NCBI RefSeq assembly: GCF_036898095.1
Contig: NC_090746.1
Coordinates: 55,803,869-55,867,868 of the forward strand
Direction: 5' to 3'
Length of the DNA stretch: 64,000 bases
Source: Palaemon carinicauda
Taxonomy: Eukaryota > Arthropoda > Malacostraca > Decapoda > Palaemonidae
In this document: positions 30,841-39,604 of the stretch, in pieces
Numbering within the stretch: the first letter of the stretch is position 1
Layout of the letters: each line of letters begins with the position of its first letter
The notes under the pieces: generated by a model
Told to the model about the DNA's origin: nothing
What the model saw: only the letters and a program-made list of their open reading frames with translations
The model's database searches: none
Position numbers and translations under genes: made by a program

Positions 30841-31182
30841 AAATAGCGAAGGTTTGTATCTGTGTCGGAACAAATAACAAATTTGGAAATAATTTGTATT
30901 TTTCCTAATATACAAACCTGGAGCTATTTATACAAATTGGCCCGCCACTCTGTCCCCCTAGAAGTATTGCCAGAAAGCAAAAGTGGTTACTCAACCGACA
31001 GGTGTGAGTGAGCGGGGTAACCAGTCTACCCCAACCCCTTCCCGCTAACTAGCGGATGGGGTAATTATCCCTCACTAAAATTGTCTTGGCTGGTTTTCAG
31101 CGTTGCCAAAAGTAATACCCTAAAAATGGCTCCAGGTTTGTATGTTAGGAAAAATACAAATTATTCCCAAATTTGTTATTAT
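30841..31182 (+). repeat. Internal complementary region and right inverted repeat of B2
   Basis: The internal region has GTTTGTATCTGTGTCGGAAC, AAATAACAAATTTGG and AATAATTTGTATTTTTCC, whose second half is the complement of the right end (GGAAAAATACAAATTATTCC at about 31148-31167). The right inverted repeat contains the palindrome CCGCTAACTAGCGG (31042-31055) within CCCC-rich sequence. The left arm is missing because the element is truncated. Confidence 0.85.
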
Positions 31183-31347
31183 ATTTTCTATATAAACTAT
31201 AAAAACTTTACCAAAACAAGTGGAAGAGAAATAAGATAGAATAGTGTGGCCGAGTGTACCCTCAAGCAAGAGAACTCTAACCCAAGAAAGTGGAAGACCA
31301 TGGTACAGAGGTTATGGCACTACCTACGACTAGAGAACAATGGTTTG
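31183..31347 (-). repeat. Interspersed repeat (TAA-tailed family), copy 2, partial
   Basis: It abuts the B2 right end directly and runs AAACTTTACCAAAACAAG, GAAATAAGATAGAATAGTGT, GTGTACCCTCAAGCAAGAGA, ending GGTTTGATTTTGGAGTGT, in the same order as copy 1. It stops at a junction with a recombinase fragment. Confidence 0.75.
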
Positions 31348-31560
31348 ATTTTGGAGTGTGGACTATCTTCTGTGATTGGTGTCCTAAACTAGATACTTCC
31401 CTGGTCAGAATCTCTCTGCAATTGATAGCTGACTTCCTTGTCTTCCTTTGTGTAAAGAAGCTCCTCCCAGTCTCTATGAGAAAGGCTGTCATTCAGCCTT
31501 GAGCTAGGTCTTTAGACTGAAGGGCTAGGACCTCTTCTCTTTGTGGGACGATAAAGATAT
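31348..31560 (+). pseudogene. Stray recombinase N-terminal fragment
   Basis: The frame reads FCDWCPKLDTSL, ISLQLIADFLVFLCVKKLLP, VSMRKAVIQP, then a stop. It corresponds to the core-binding part of family B recombinases (B2: FCGWCRGRGISP, TIAEFLVYLREGMLLLVS). About 60 codons remain and nothing else of that element is adjacent. Confidence 0.75.
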
Positions 31561-31585
31561 TGCACCACTTGACGGATTGGCTGCT

Positions 31586-31587
<2 letters not shown>

Positions 31588-31619
<32 letters not shown>

Positions 31620-31992
31620 TTGCTACGTTACAACCCTAGTTGGAAAAGCAGGATGCTATAAGCCCAGGGGCTCCAACAGGGAAAATAGCACTGTGAGGAA
31701 AGGTAACAAGGAAAAATAAAATATTCTAAGAACAGTAACAACATTTAAAATATAAATATAAACTAAAAACTTTAACAAAACAAGAGGAAGAGAAATAAGA
31801 GAAAATAGTATGCATGAGTGTACCCATGCTATACAGTACATCACTAGAGAACAATGGTTTAATTTTTTAGTGTCCTCATAAAAGAGCTACTTACCATGGC
31901 TAAAGTCTCTCTTGTACCCTTACCAAGAGGAAACTGGCCACTGAACAATTACAGTGAAGTAGTTAACCCCTTGGGTAAAGAATTGCTTTTTA
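31588..31992 (-). repeat. Interspersed repeat (TAA-tailed family), copy 3
   Basis: On the plus strand it starts with an ATT microsatellite (about 31588-31617) followed by ACAACCCTAGTTGGAAAAGC, AGGATGCTATAAGCCC and GGGGCTCCAACAGGGAAAAT. It then passes through the AAACAAGAGGAAGAGAAATA block and ends near GTAGTTAACCCCTTGG. Read on the minus strand it therefore ends in TAA repeats. Internal deletions shorten the middle. Confidence 0.85.
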
Positions 31993-32104
31993 GAAACTGT
32001 GAATTGCATTTGCCTTATCATCTTCATTATCTACATACTTCAGTACACAGCTAATCGTTATCATCATTAATTAAGTTTACATATCTTCACTGGTGAGTAT
32101 TCCA

Positions 32105-32394
32105 ATTTTAATTTGTTCCGTAATTGGAATACAAACCACGCTATTTATTAGGGGTATTACTTTCTGCGAAGCTGAAATGACGAGCCATCGTTGTCCTACG
32201 TGCCAACGATCTCTGTGCACCAGCGTTCGCCTGCGTGCCAGCTCTCACCTGGTTGCTACCCCTCCCACGCACACTGGTGATTTAGCTCAGTTTACTTTTG
32301 GCTCGGATGGAGAGCGGTTGTACCTGCTCTTCCTCCTCGCCTATTCTGGACTGCCATTAATTTTTATCTTTTAATTTACTTTTTCTTATATGAC

Positions 32395-32395
<1 letters not shown>
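32105..32395 (+). repeat. Left inverted repeat of B3
   Basis: Matches the complement of 45694-45939 with shared landmarks AAGCTGAAATGACGAGCCA and CACTGGTGATTTAGCTCA (right arm complement CACTGGTGATTTAGCTCACT). Here the central palindrome seen on the right arm (GCTAACTAGC) is replaced by diverged sequence. It ends at a TA microsatellite where the MITE begins. Confidence 0.85.

Positions 32396-32431
<36 letters not shown>
32396..32431 (+). repeat. TA microsatellite at the MITE left flank
   Basis: A run of TA units ends directly at CAGTGAGCCC. It continues on the far side of the MITE (40514-40572), so the MITE inserted at a TA site inside a TA tract of B3. Confidence 0.85.
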
Positions 32432-32434
<3 letters not shown>

Positions 32435-32703
32435 TGAGCCCTCGCTACTTCGCGGTTCGACCATCGCGGATTCACCACTTCGCGGATTTTTTTCATAACG
32501 CATGTATACTGTATATATATATCGCGGATTTTCTGGAAATTTCGAAAATACCGCGGTGTGACCTATGGTGCGAGATATGAGAAAGTAAGGAAAATTGAAT
32601 CATGATTGATTTTTAATATAAATGAAACTTTGAGGAGCAACAAAGATATCATTTGTTAGAGAGATAGAGAGAGGTAAGGAATGGAAGGTAGTGAAAAGTA
32701 GCC

Positions 32704-32708
<5 letters not shown>

Positions 32709-32750
<42 letters not shown>

Positions 32751-32760
32751 TGTGTGTGTT
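32709..32760 (+). repeat. GA then TG microsatellite
   Basis: About 19 GA units are followed by a short TG run, inside the left arm of the MITE. Related GA sequence occurs in its right arm at 39792. Confidence 0.9.
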
Positions 32761-33050
32761 GTTTTAAATGTAATAAAGAAAAAAATTTGATAGGTTATAA
32801 CACATTGGTGCTTATGTAATATCAACTGTATACTGTAGACGGTTTGAATAAGTTAAGAAATGGTATTAACGATACTTTGTTAGTGTATTCGTACACTCTC
32901 AAGAGCGGCTGCTAGACGTCAGCTGATCTAATCACAGCCAAAAGTAAAACAAAAAGAAGTCAACAATACTCGATTTTTAAAACACACCCGAAATTTAAAA
33001 ACAAAAGTACACGCTTTCTTAATGTGCAATTAACTATTTAAAGAGTAGCA

Positions 33051-33222
33051 ATTTTCAATATTAATCTTACCCGATGATCATGTAGCTGTCAACTCCGTTG
33101 CCCGACAGAAATCTACGGTCGGGATACGCCAGCGATCGCTATCCAGGTGGGGGTGTACACAACAGCGCCATCTGTGAGTAGGTACTCAAGTACTTCTTGT
33201 CAACAAGAACTCAATTTTTCCT
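33051..33222 (+). repeat. Left terminus and inverted repeat of A4
   Basis: The outer edge TTTTCAATATTAATC is the complement of 39287-39305. From CTTACCCGATGATCAT at 33066 to AACTCAATTTT at about 33218 it is the reverse complement of 39404-39562 with one mismatch (CATGTAGC against CATATAGC). The 10-bp palindrome AGCGATCGCT lies at 33131-33140. Confidence 0.93.
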
Positions 33223-33432
33223 CTGTTGTGCCGCCGGCAAGACCTACTTGGATACGCTGTTGATTCTGGAGTTATTGTTCACGATTTGGTGATGTATTTG
33301 CTCTAGAGTTTAGCCTTCGCTATTCAGGAAGCTTTATCATTAGCTTAGCAAGCTTTTGGAATTAATTTGGATTAATTGTTAACGAACTTTGCTAGATTTT
33401 GGAATCCCCCCTTGACTACTTCTAAATTCAAG
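33223..33432 (+). promoter_or_regulatory. 5' leader of A4 (presumed promoter region)
   Basis: Non-coding sequence between the inverted repeat and the Gag start. The short TTGTGCCGCCGGCAAGACC at about 33235 is the only GC-rich patch. In DIRS elements transcription is driven from the left terminal region. No TATA box or initiator could be assigned with confidence, so the regulatory role is inferred from position. Confidence 0.4.
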
Positions 33433-35909
33433 ATGTCTGACCAGTCTCAAGTACCTAAGTACAGGCAGTGTAGCGTTAGGACTTGTGCTAGGCGTCTTCC
33501 GAAGGCCTCTATAGATCCTCACACCGTATGTTCCAATTGTAGGGGTAAATCCTGTCAATTGGAAGATCGATGTGGGGAATGTGCTGGGCTTTCGGAATTC
33601 GATTTTAACGAATTCCTTAGATATGCACGTAGGTTAGAGAAGGAGAGAAATAGGAGGAGTTCTTCTCGCTCTGTGGATTTTTCCTCTCCCCATGCCCCTC
33701 AACCTTTTCCTTCCCCTGTGGTGGTGACTCCCGAACCTGCTACGAGTGCTCAGCCTGCAATGGCGGATATGTTGCGTGCCATTCAGGCTCTCGGTGACAA
33801 AGTGGAGTCATTGGCTAATGACCGTAATCAGCTCTTGGCAGATGTCAGAGAGCTGAAAGCGAAGAGTGCAGTGGGAAGTGTTAGTGCTAGTGATGTGCAA
33901 AGTGTCAGTGTCAGTGTTGCGCATGAGGGTACACCTGTGCGTGCCAGTCGTCCTCCCAGTCCGGGACCTCTTGCAAGCTCCCAAGCCCAGGGGAGAAGCA
34001 ATGTCGAAGGACCAAAGGGTTCGGCAGGCCTTGATCGGCGCACGGATGTATCCTCAGTGGTTGCGGACGTATCTGTTAAGGATCGTCCCATCCACATACA
34101 GACAAATGAGCCCTTACCTTCCTCGTCTGTGGAAGAAGTTTCCAGGAGGAAACGGTGGACCAAGGTCTCACGACCGCTCAAACGTAAGGTCCCTTCCGAG
34201 CGAGTCCAACGGCCCAGGTGTAGCCACTGGGTCAGTTCGGACTCGCCGCAGTCATCTGATGACTGCACACCTCCCAAGAGAGGTAGAGTGGTCCCTCAAC
34301 GGCTACTGCTCCGTCTGTTGTTGCTCCAACCACAGTAGACCCTAAGTGGTCCATGCTGCAGACTATGCAGTCTCAGCTTGCGGCATTCATGCAGGAGTAT
34401 CATGCTGAAAAGGTTAACACTGCTCCTGTTAACCTACAACCCGCCGAGGTTGTGCGCTCAGCAGATACTGCGGCTGCCTGCTCCCACACTCCACCTGTGA
34501 GAGCTCCACCACCGATGCGCAGCCCTCCCTGCCAGACGCATGTTCTTGCTGCACCATCTGCTAACATGCGTGAGCTACCGCATCAGGAGTTGCCGGGTTC
34601 CAGCACTATGCGGCATTCTCCGCAGCCCATGCAGCATGCTCTGCATACCTTACAGCATGCTCCGCATACCATGCAGCATGAGCCGCATACCTTACAGCAT
34701 GCTCTGCATACCATACCGCATGCTCCTCAACCCACCGCAGCCCCTCCCACACACCAGCCCTCTGCTTTTGTTGTTGCCAGCTCGCAGACCGACCAGCAGC
34801 GGCATGATGTTGGATCCGCAGGTACGCATGCACCCGTACTGCCGGATTCAGCCGTTCAGCTTTCTGCTCTACCTTTGCCACTTACAACTCAGCTTTCGGA
34901 TGATGGTGTATCGGATGACGAAGCTGCACATCTGGATGAACCTCACTCTGATTTTGAAGGGCCCAAGTCTACGCCTCCCTCCTTAGACTTTCGTAAAGTC
35001 CTTGCCTTGTTCAGGGACTTGTATCCTGAGCAGTTTGTGTCTGCAACCCCTCGTTCTCCTCCCTCCGAGTTTGCTCTGGGCATGCAGTCTGCTGCGCCTG
35101 CCTTCACCAAGCTTGTTCTCGCCAGATCATCTAAGAGAGCTTTGAGGGTTATGGGAGAGTGGTTGCATTCCAAGAAGCAACTGGGAAAGACTTCTTTCGT
35201 CTTTCCGCCTACCAAGCTTGCTTCTAAGTCGAGCGTCTGGTATGCCACGGGAGAGGAACCCGGCTTGGGAGTTCCTGCCTCTGCCCAGGGCGACTTCTCA
35301 AGTCTGGTTGACTCTCCCCGCAGGTTGGCTATGAGACGTTCGAAGATCTGCTGGTCCTTTTCCGATTTAGATCATCTGTTGAAGGGAGTCTTTCGTGCCT
35401 TCGAGATATTCAACTTCCTCGATTGGTGTTTGGGAGCCTTAAGCAGGAAGACTTCCCCTTCAGATAAGGACTCGGCCATGCTGATCATGTCTAGCATGGA
35501 CAAAGCAATTCGGGATGGGTCTGGTGAACTTGCGGCTTCGTATGTGTCAGGAGTCCTTAAGAAGAGAGAACATCTTTGCTCCTTCTTATCGGCTGGTATC
35601 ACTCCTTGCCAGAAGTCAGAGTTGTTGTTTGCTCCTCTCTCCAAGTGTCTGTTTCCAGAGGAGCTGATTAAGGGGATGGCTGCCTCGCTTATCCAGAAGG
35701 ATACTCATGATCTTATGGCATCTTCTGCACGTAAGGCTAAAACCTTACCTTCCGTGCCTAGACCCTTCCGCCCTGCAGCAGTTGACACACCTGCATCTAG
35801 GTTCATCCCGCCCTTTCGTGGCAGAGCCTCCAGCAGAGGAGGTACCCGTGCAGACAGTCACCGTGGCAAGTCCAAGAAGGGTTCCAAGTCCGCAAAAGGC
35901 AAGTTCTGA
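33433..35909 (+). CDS. Gag-like protein of A4, split by one frameshift
   Basis: The ATG at 33433 (MSDQSQVPKYRQCSVRTC) is the first in frame. Residues 13-50 form a Cys/His cluster (Cys13, Cys18, His30, Cys33, Cys36, Cys41, Cys47, Cys50), probably metal binding. A Ser/Pro linker and a coiled-coil-like stretch (MLRAIQALGDKVESL, about residues 112-145) follow. The first frame ends at 34338; the remainder is in the frame open to 35909, so one base is out near 34295-34302. The second part holds a 7-residue QHAPHT-type repeat and an acidic stretch. A capsid-like domain follows (FLDWCLGAL, AASYVSGVLKKREHL), and the tail is RGRASSRGGTRADSHRGKSK-like. The frameshift could be real, programmed or a sequencing error. 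The C-terminus overlaps the polymerase frame by about 200 bases. Confidence 0.85.
34629..34733 (+). repeat. 21-bp tandem repeat within A4 Gag
   Basis: Five units of 21 bases follow the pattern CAGCATGC then CGCATACC, preceded by ATG or TTA. They code for the heptad (M/L)QHAPHT with changes at the alanine and proline positions. The period is a multiple of three, so the frame is kept. Its equivalent position in A2 has a different array. Confidence 0.9.
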
Positions 35910-37968
35910 CTGCCTTCCTCTCCAGACAGCAGTAGGAGCCAGACTCAAGACCTTCTGGCAAGCTTGGGAGAGCAGAGGTGCAGACGCTCAGTCTGTGAAG
36001 TGGCTAAGGGAGGGATACAGAATTCCGTTCTGCCGCAGTCCCCCTCTAGCTACGTCTCCCATCAACCTCTCTCCCAACTACAAGGAGAAGGACAAGAGGC
36101 TAGCGTTGCAACAAGAGGTGTCGCTCTTGCTACAAAAGGAAGCGGTGGTCATAGTCCGGGATCATCAATCCCCGGGCTTTTACAACCGTCTCTTCCTGGT
36201 AGCCAAGAGGACAGGAGGTTGGAGACCGGTGCTGGACGTCAGTGCTCTCAATGCTTTTGTCACCAAGCAGACGTTCACGATGGAGACGACGAAGTCGGTC
36301 CTAGCAGCGGTCAGGCAGGAGGACTGGATGGTCTCGTTAGACCTGAAAGACGCGTACTTTCACGTCCCCATCCATCCAGACTCCCAACCTTTCCTAAGGT
36401 TCGTCTTTGGAAAGGTTGTGTACCAGTTCCAAGCCCTGTGCTTTGGCCTAAGCACGGCACCTCTTGTGTTTACCAGACTGATGAGGAATATTGCGAAATT
36501 CCTTCACTTGGCAGACATCAGAGCCTCCCTCTATTTAGACGACTGGCTTTTAAGAGCTCCTACAAGTCGTCGCTGTCTGGAGAATCTCAGATGGACTATG
36601 GATCTGACCAAGGAACTGGGCCTCCTGGTCAATATAGAGAAGTCCCAGCTCGTCCCATCCCAGACCATTGTCTACCTGGGTATGGAGATTCAGAGTCGAG
36701 CTTTTCGGGCTTTTCCGTCGGCCCCAAGGATCAATCAAGCCCTAGAATGCATCCGGAGCATGCTGAGAAGGAACCGATGCTCAGTCAGGCAGTGGATGAG
36801 TCTAACAGGGACACTTTCATCGCTGGCCCTGTTCATCGAGTTAGGGAGACTCCACCTCCGCCCCCTTCAGTATCATCTAGCTGCTCACTGGATAAAGGAC
36901 ATGACGCTAGAGACGGTCTCAGTTCCTGTTTCCGAAGAGATGAGGTCTACTCTAACGTGGTGGAAGAACAGCATTCTTCTCAAGGAAGGTCTACCATTGG
37001 CTGTTCAGACCCCCGACCACCGTCTCTTCTCGGACGCATCAGACACGGGCTGGGGTGCGACACTGGACGGACAGGAATGCTCGGGCACATGGAATCAGGA
37101 GCAAAGGACACTTCACATCAATTGCAAGGAGTTGTTGGCGGTTCATCTGGCCATGATAAACTTCAAGTCCCTCCAGCTAAACAAGGTGGTGGAGGTGAAC
37201 TCCGACAACACCACAGCCTTGGCTTACATCTCCAAGCAGGGAGGGACTCATTCGAGGAAGTTGTTCGAGATCGCAAGGGACCTCCTCATTTGGTCAAAAG
37301 ATCGAAAGCTTACGCTGGTAACGAGGTTCATTCAGGGCGATATGAATGTCATGGCAGATCGCCTCAGCCGGAAGGGTCAGGTCATCCCCACAGAGTGGAC
37401 CCTTCACAAGAATGTTTGCAGCAGACTATGGGCCCTGTGGGGTCAGCCAACCATAGATCTATTCGCTACCTCGATGACCAAGAGGCTCCCGATGTATTGT
37501 TCTCCGATTCCAGACCCAGCAGCAGTTCACGTGGATGCCTTTCTGCTGGATTGGTCCCATCTCGACCTGTATGCGTTCCCGCCGTTCAAGATTGTCAACA
37601 GGGTACTTCAGAAGTTCGCCTCTCACAAAGGGACACGGCTGACGTTGGTTGCTCCCCTCTGGCCCGCGAGAGAATGGTTCACCGAGGTACTGCAATGGCT
37701 AGTCGACGTTCCCAGGACTCTTCCTCTAAGAGTGGACCTTCTGCGTCAACCTCACGTAAAGAAGGTACACCCAAACCTCCACGCTCTTCGTCTGACTGCC
37801 TTCAGACTATCGAAAGACTCTCAAGAGCTAGAGGCTTTTCGAAGGAGGCAGCCAGAGCGATTGCCAGAGCAAGGAGGACATCCACTCTCAGAGTCTATCA
37901 GTCTAAATGGGAAGTCTTCCGAAGCTGGTGCAAGGCCAATGCAGTTTCCTCAACCAGTACCACTGTAA
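35707..37968 (+). CDS. Polymerase of A4: reverse transcriptase, RNase H, methyltransferase-like
   Basis: This is an unbroken 753-codon frame. Meaningful sequence starts near residue 75 (TAVGARLKTFWQAW). Reverse transcriptase: GFYNRLFLVAKRTGGWRP, LDLKDAYF (catalytic Asp212), CFGLSTAPLVFTRL and YLDD (residues 276-279). RNase H: SDAS with Asp443, CKEL with Glu475, NSDNTT with Asp500 and MADRLSR with Asp551, a complete acidic tetrad. Methyltransferase-like: IDLFATS (583-589), YCSPIPDP (597-604), VDAFLLDW (609-616), AFPPF and LVAPLWPAREWF. It makes element cDNA and removes template RNA. It overlaps Gag at the 5' end and the recombinase at the 3' end, so translation probably involves frameshifting or re-initiation. 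The true start within 35707-35910 is not determined. Confidence 0.93.
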   Translation: MILWHLLHVRLKPYLPCLDPSALQQLTHLHLGSSRPFVAEPPAEEVPVQTVTVASPRRVPSPQKASSDCLPLQTAVGARLKTFWQAWESRGADAQSVKWLREGYRIPFCRSPPLATSPINLSPNYKEKDKRLALQQEVSLLLQKEAVVIVRDHQSPGFYNRLFLVAKRTGGWRPVLDVSALNAFVTKQTFTMETTKSVLAAVRQEDWMVSLDLKDAYFHVPIHPDSQPFLRFVFGKVVYQFQALCFGLSTAPLVFTRLMRNIAKFLHLADIRASLYLDDWLLRAPTSRRCLENLRWTMDLTKELGLLVNIEKSQLVPSQTIVYLGMEIQSRAFRAFPSAPRINQALECIRSMLRRNRCSVRQWMSLTGTLSSLALFIELGRLHLRPLQYHLAAHWIKDMTLETVSVPVSEEMRSTLTWWKNSILLKEGLPLAVQTPDHRLFSDASDTGWGATLDGQECSGTWNQEQRTLHINCKELLAVHLAMINFKSLQLNKVVEVNSDNTTALAYISKQGGTHSRKLFEIARDLLIWSKDRKLTLVTRFIQGDMNVMADRLSRKGQVIPTEWTLHKNVCSRLWALWGQPTIDLFATSMTKRLPMYCSPIPDPAAVHVDAFLLDWSHLDLYAFPPFKIVNRVLQKFASHKGTRLTLVAPLWPAREWFTEVLQWLVDVPRTLPLRVDLLRQPHVKKVHPNLHALRLTAFRLSKDSQELEAFRRRQPERLPEQGGHPLSESISLNGKSSEAGARPMQFPQPVPL

Positions 37969-38867
37969 CCCAGATTGCTGACTTCCTGTTACATCTAAGG
38001 AACGTAAGATCCCTATCAGCTCCTACGATCAAGGGTTACAGAAGTATGTTGGCAGCGGTATTCCGCCACAGAGGCTTGGATCTTTCCACCAACAAAGATC
38101 TACAGGACCTCCTTAGGTCTTTTGAGACCTCAAAGGAACGTCGGTTGTCCACTCCAGGCTGGAATCTAGACGTGGTTTTAAGGTTCCTAATGTCATCAAG
38201 ATTTGAACCGCTCCAATCAGCCTCTTTTAAGGACCTCACATTAAAAACTCTTTTCCTCGTGTGCTTAGCAACAGCTAAAAGAGTAAGTGAGATCCACGCC
38301 TTCAGCAGGAACATAGGTTTCACATCTGAAACGGCTACATGTTCCTTGCAGCTCGGTTTTTTGGCTAAAAACGAGCTTCCTTCCCGTCCTTGGCCTAAGT
38401 CGTTCGAGATCCCAAGCCTGTCCAACTTGGTGGGGAACGAACTAGAGAGAGTACTTTGCCCAGTTAGAGCTCTTAGGTACTATTTAAGAAGGTCAAAGCC
38501 ATTACGAGGACAATCAGAAGCTTTATGGTGTGCTATCAAGAAGCCTTCTCTACCGATGTCTAAGAACGCAGTTTCTTACTACATCAGGCTTCTGATTAGA
38601 GAAGCACATTCTCATCTGAAGGAAGAAGACCTTGCTTTGCTGAAGGTAAGGACACATGAAGTGAGAGCTGTTGCTACTTCAGTGGCCTTCAAACAGAACC
38701 GTTCTCTGCAGAGTGTTATGGATGCAACCTATTGGAGAAGCAAGTCAGTGTTCGCATCATTCTATCTCAAAGATGTCCAGTCTCTTTACGAGAACTGCTA
38801 CACCCTGGGACCATTCGTAGCAGCGAGTGCAGTAGTAGGTGAGGGCTCAGCCACTACATTCCCATAA
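37695..38867 (+). CDS. Tyrosine recombinase of A4, intact
   Basis: From the ATG at 37695 (MASRRSQDSSSKSG) the protein has 390 residues with a Ser-rich leader. It then reads RLSRARGFSKEAARAIARAR, VYQSKWEVFRSWC and TIKGYRSMLAAVFRHRG (core-binding part). The catalytic part has AKRVSEIHAF with Arg196, RTHEVRAVATSVAF with His321 and Arg324, TYWRSKSVF with Trp347, and FASFYLKDV with the nucleophile Tyr357. It ends GEGSATTFP at 38867. The frame is in fact open from 35964, giving 967 codons, but only the part from about 37690 has recombinase similarity. It overlaps the polymerase frame by 274 bases. It presumably integrates circular element DNA at short matching sequence. Confidence 0.93.
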   Translation: MASRRSQDSSSKSGPSASTSRKEGTPKPPRSSSDCLQTIERLSRARGFSKEAARAIARARRTSTLRVYQSKWEVFRSWCKANAVSSTSTTVTQIADFLLHLRNVRSLSAPTIKGYRSMLAAVFRHRGLDLSTNKDLQDLLRSFETSKERRLSTPGWNLDVVLRFLMSSRFEPLQSASFKDLTLKTLFLVCLATAKRVSEIHAFSRNIGFTSETATCSLQLGFLAKNELPSRPWPKSFEIPSLSNLVGNELERVLCPVRALRYYLRRSKPLRGQSEALWCAIKKPSLPMSKNAVSYYIRLLIREAHSHLKEEDLALLKVRTHEVRAVATSVAFKQNRSLQSVMDATYWRSKSVFASFYLKDVQSLYENCYTLGPFVAASAVVGEGSATTFP

Positions 38868-39270
38868 TCCCATAACCTTTTTAACCTTTCTCTTGAATAC
38901 TTTTTATTTTTGTTCTTTTGGTTGTACGGTCGGCTAAGAAGCCTTCCGCATCCTGGTTGATTTGGCGGGTGGTCAAATTCTTTCTTGAGAAGCGCCTAGG
39001 TTAGAGGTTGTGATGAGGTCCTTTAGTATGGGTTGCAGCCCTTTATACTTCAGCACCTAGGAGTCGTTCAGCATCCTAAGAGGACCGCTAGGCTCAGTAA
39101 GGAAGACGTACTTAAAAAAGGCAGAGTAATAGTTCAAGTCGACTTCCTTACCAGGTACTTATTTATTTTATGTTTGTTATTTTGAATAACTGATAAAATG
39201 AAATACGGGATACTTAGCTTCTTTGTTAACATGTATGCTGGTCTCCACCCACCACCCTGGGTGTGAATCA
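38868..39270 (+). other. 3' untranslated block of A4
   Basis: The non-coding 3' block is shared with A1 (GCATCCTGGTTGATTTGGCG, then TCAAGTCGACTTCCTTACCA then GGTAC). No frame is supported. A GTGTGAATCAGCTA motif ends it and marks the start of the internal complementary region in all four family A copies. Confidence 0.65.
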
Positions 39271-39359
39271 GCTACATGATCATCGGGTAAGATTAATATT
39301 GAAAAATGTTATTTTCATTAGTAAAATAAATTTTTGAATATACTTACCCGATGATCATG
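39271..39359 (+). repeat. Internal complementary region of A4
   Basis: The first half (GATCATCGGGTAAGATTAAT, ATTGAAAA) is the complement of the left edge at 33053-33082. The second half (TGTTATTTTCATTAGTAAAA, TAAATTTTTGAATATACTTA, CCCGATGATCAT) is the complement of the right edge at about 39549-39604. The two meet in GAAAAATG, which marks where element ends would join in a circle. Confidence 0.93.
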
Positions 39360-39403
39360 AATTAAAGAACCCGCCCTTCCTCCCCATAGAGAACCAGTGG
39401 ACC

Positions 39404-39604
39404 GAGGAGAAAATTGAGTTCTTGTTGACAAGAAGTACTTGAGTACCTACTCACAGATGGCGCTGTTGTGTACACCCCCACCTGGATAGCGATCGCTGGC
39501 GTATCCCGACCGTAGATTTCTGTCGGGCAACGGAGTTGACAGCTATATGATCATCGGGTAAGTATATTCAAAAATTTATTTTACTAATGAAAATAACATT
39601 TTTC
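39404..39604 (+). repeat. Right inverted repeat and terminus of A4
   Basis: It begins GAGGAGAAAATTGAGTTC, includes AGCGATCGCT near 39487-39496, and ends GATCATCGGGTAAGTATATT then TTACTAATGAAAATAACATT then TTTC. It is the complement of the left inverted repeat apart from one base, then of the second half of the internal region. Confidence 0.93.

Larger units (their letters stand above)
26790..31182 (+). mobile_element. DIRS-like retrotransposon, copy B2 (5' truncated)
   Basis: The element runs from the C-terminal part of Gag through RT, RNase H, the methyltransferase-like domain and an intact recombinase to an internal complementary region and right inverted repeat. The left half, including most of Gag and the left inverted repeat, is missing; a Tigger copy lies immediately upstream. 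The right end (CAAATTTGTTATT at about 31182) pairs with AACAAATTTGGAAATAATTT in the internal region. It belongs to family B, with TACAAACC in its termini. Confidence 0.88.
33051..39604 (+). mobile_element. DIRS-like retrotransposon, copy A4, nearly intact
   Basis: At about 6.55 kb it has every expected part: left inverted repeat, Gag, a 753-codon polymerase frame, a recombinase, an internal complementary region and a right inverted repeat. The two inverted repeats differ by a single base over about 150 bp by eye, so the insertion is recent. All catalytic residues of RT, RNase H and recombinase are present. The only lesion seen is one frameshift in Gag near 34300. No target duplication is visible, as expected of recombinase-mediated insertion. 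Confidence 0.95.

Noticed and set aside
34606..34881. Minus-strand open frame with repeated HAVRYAEH-type residues
   Set aside because: It is the shadow of the 21-bp repeat in A4 Gag on the opposite strand.
36550..36738. Minus-strand open frames inside the A4 polymerase
   Set aside because: They are short, lack domains and lie opposite a clearly coding plus frame.
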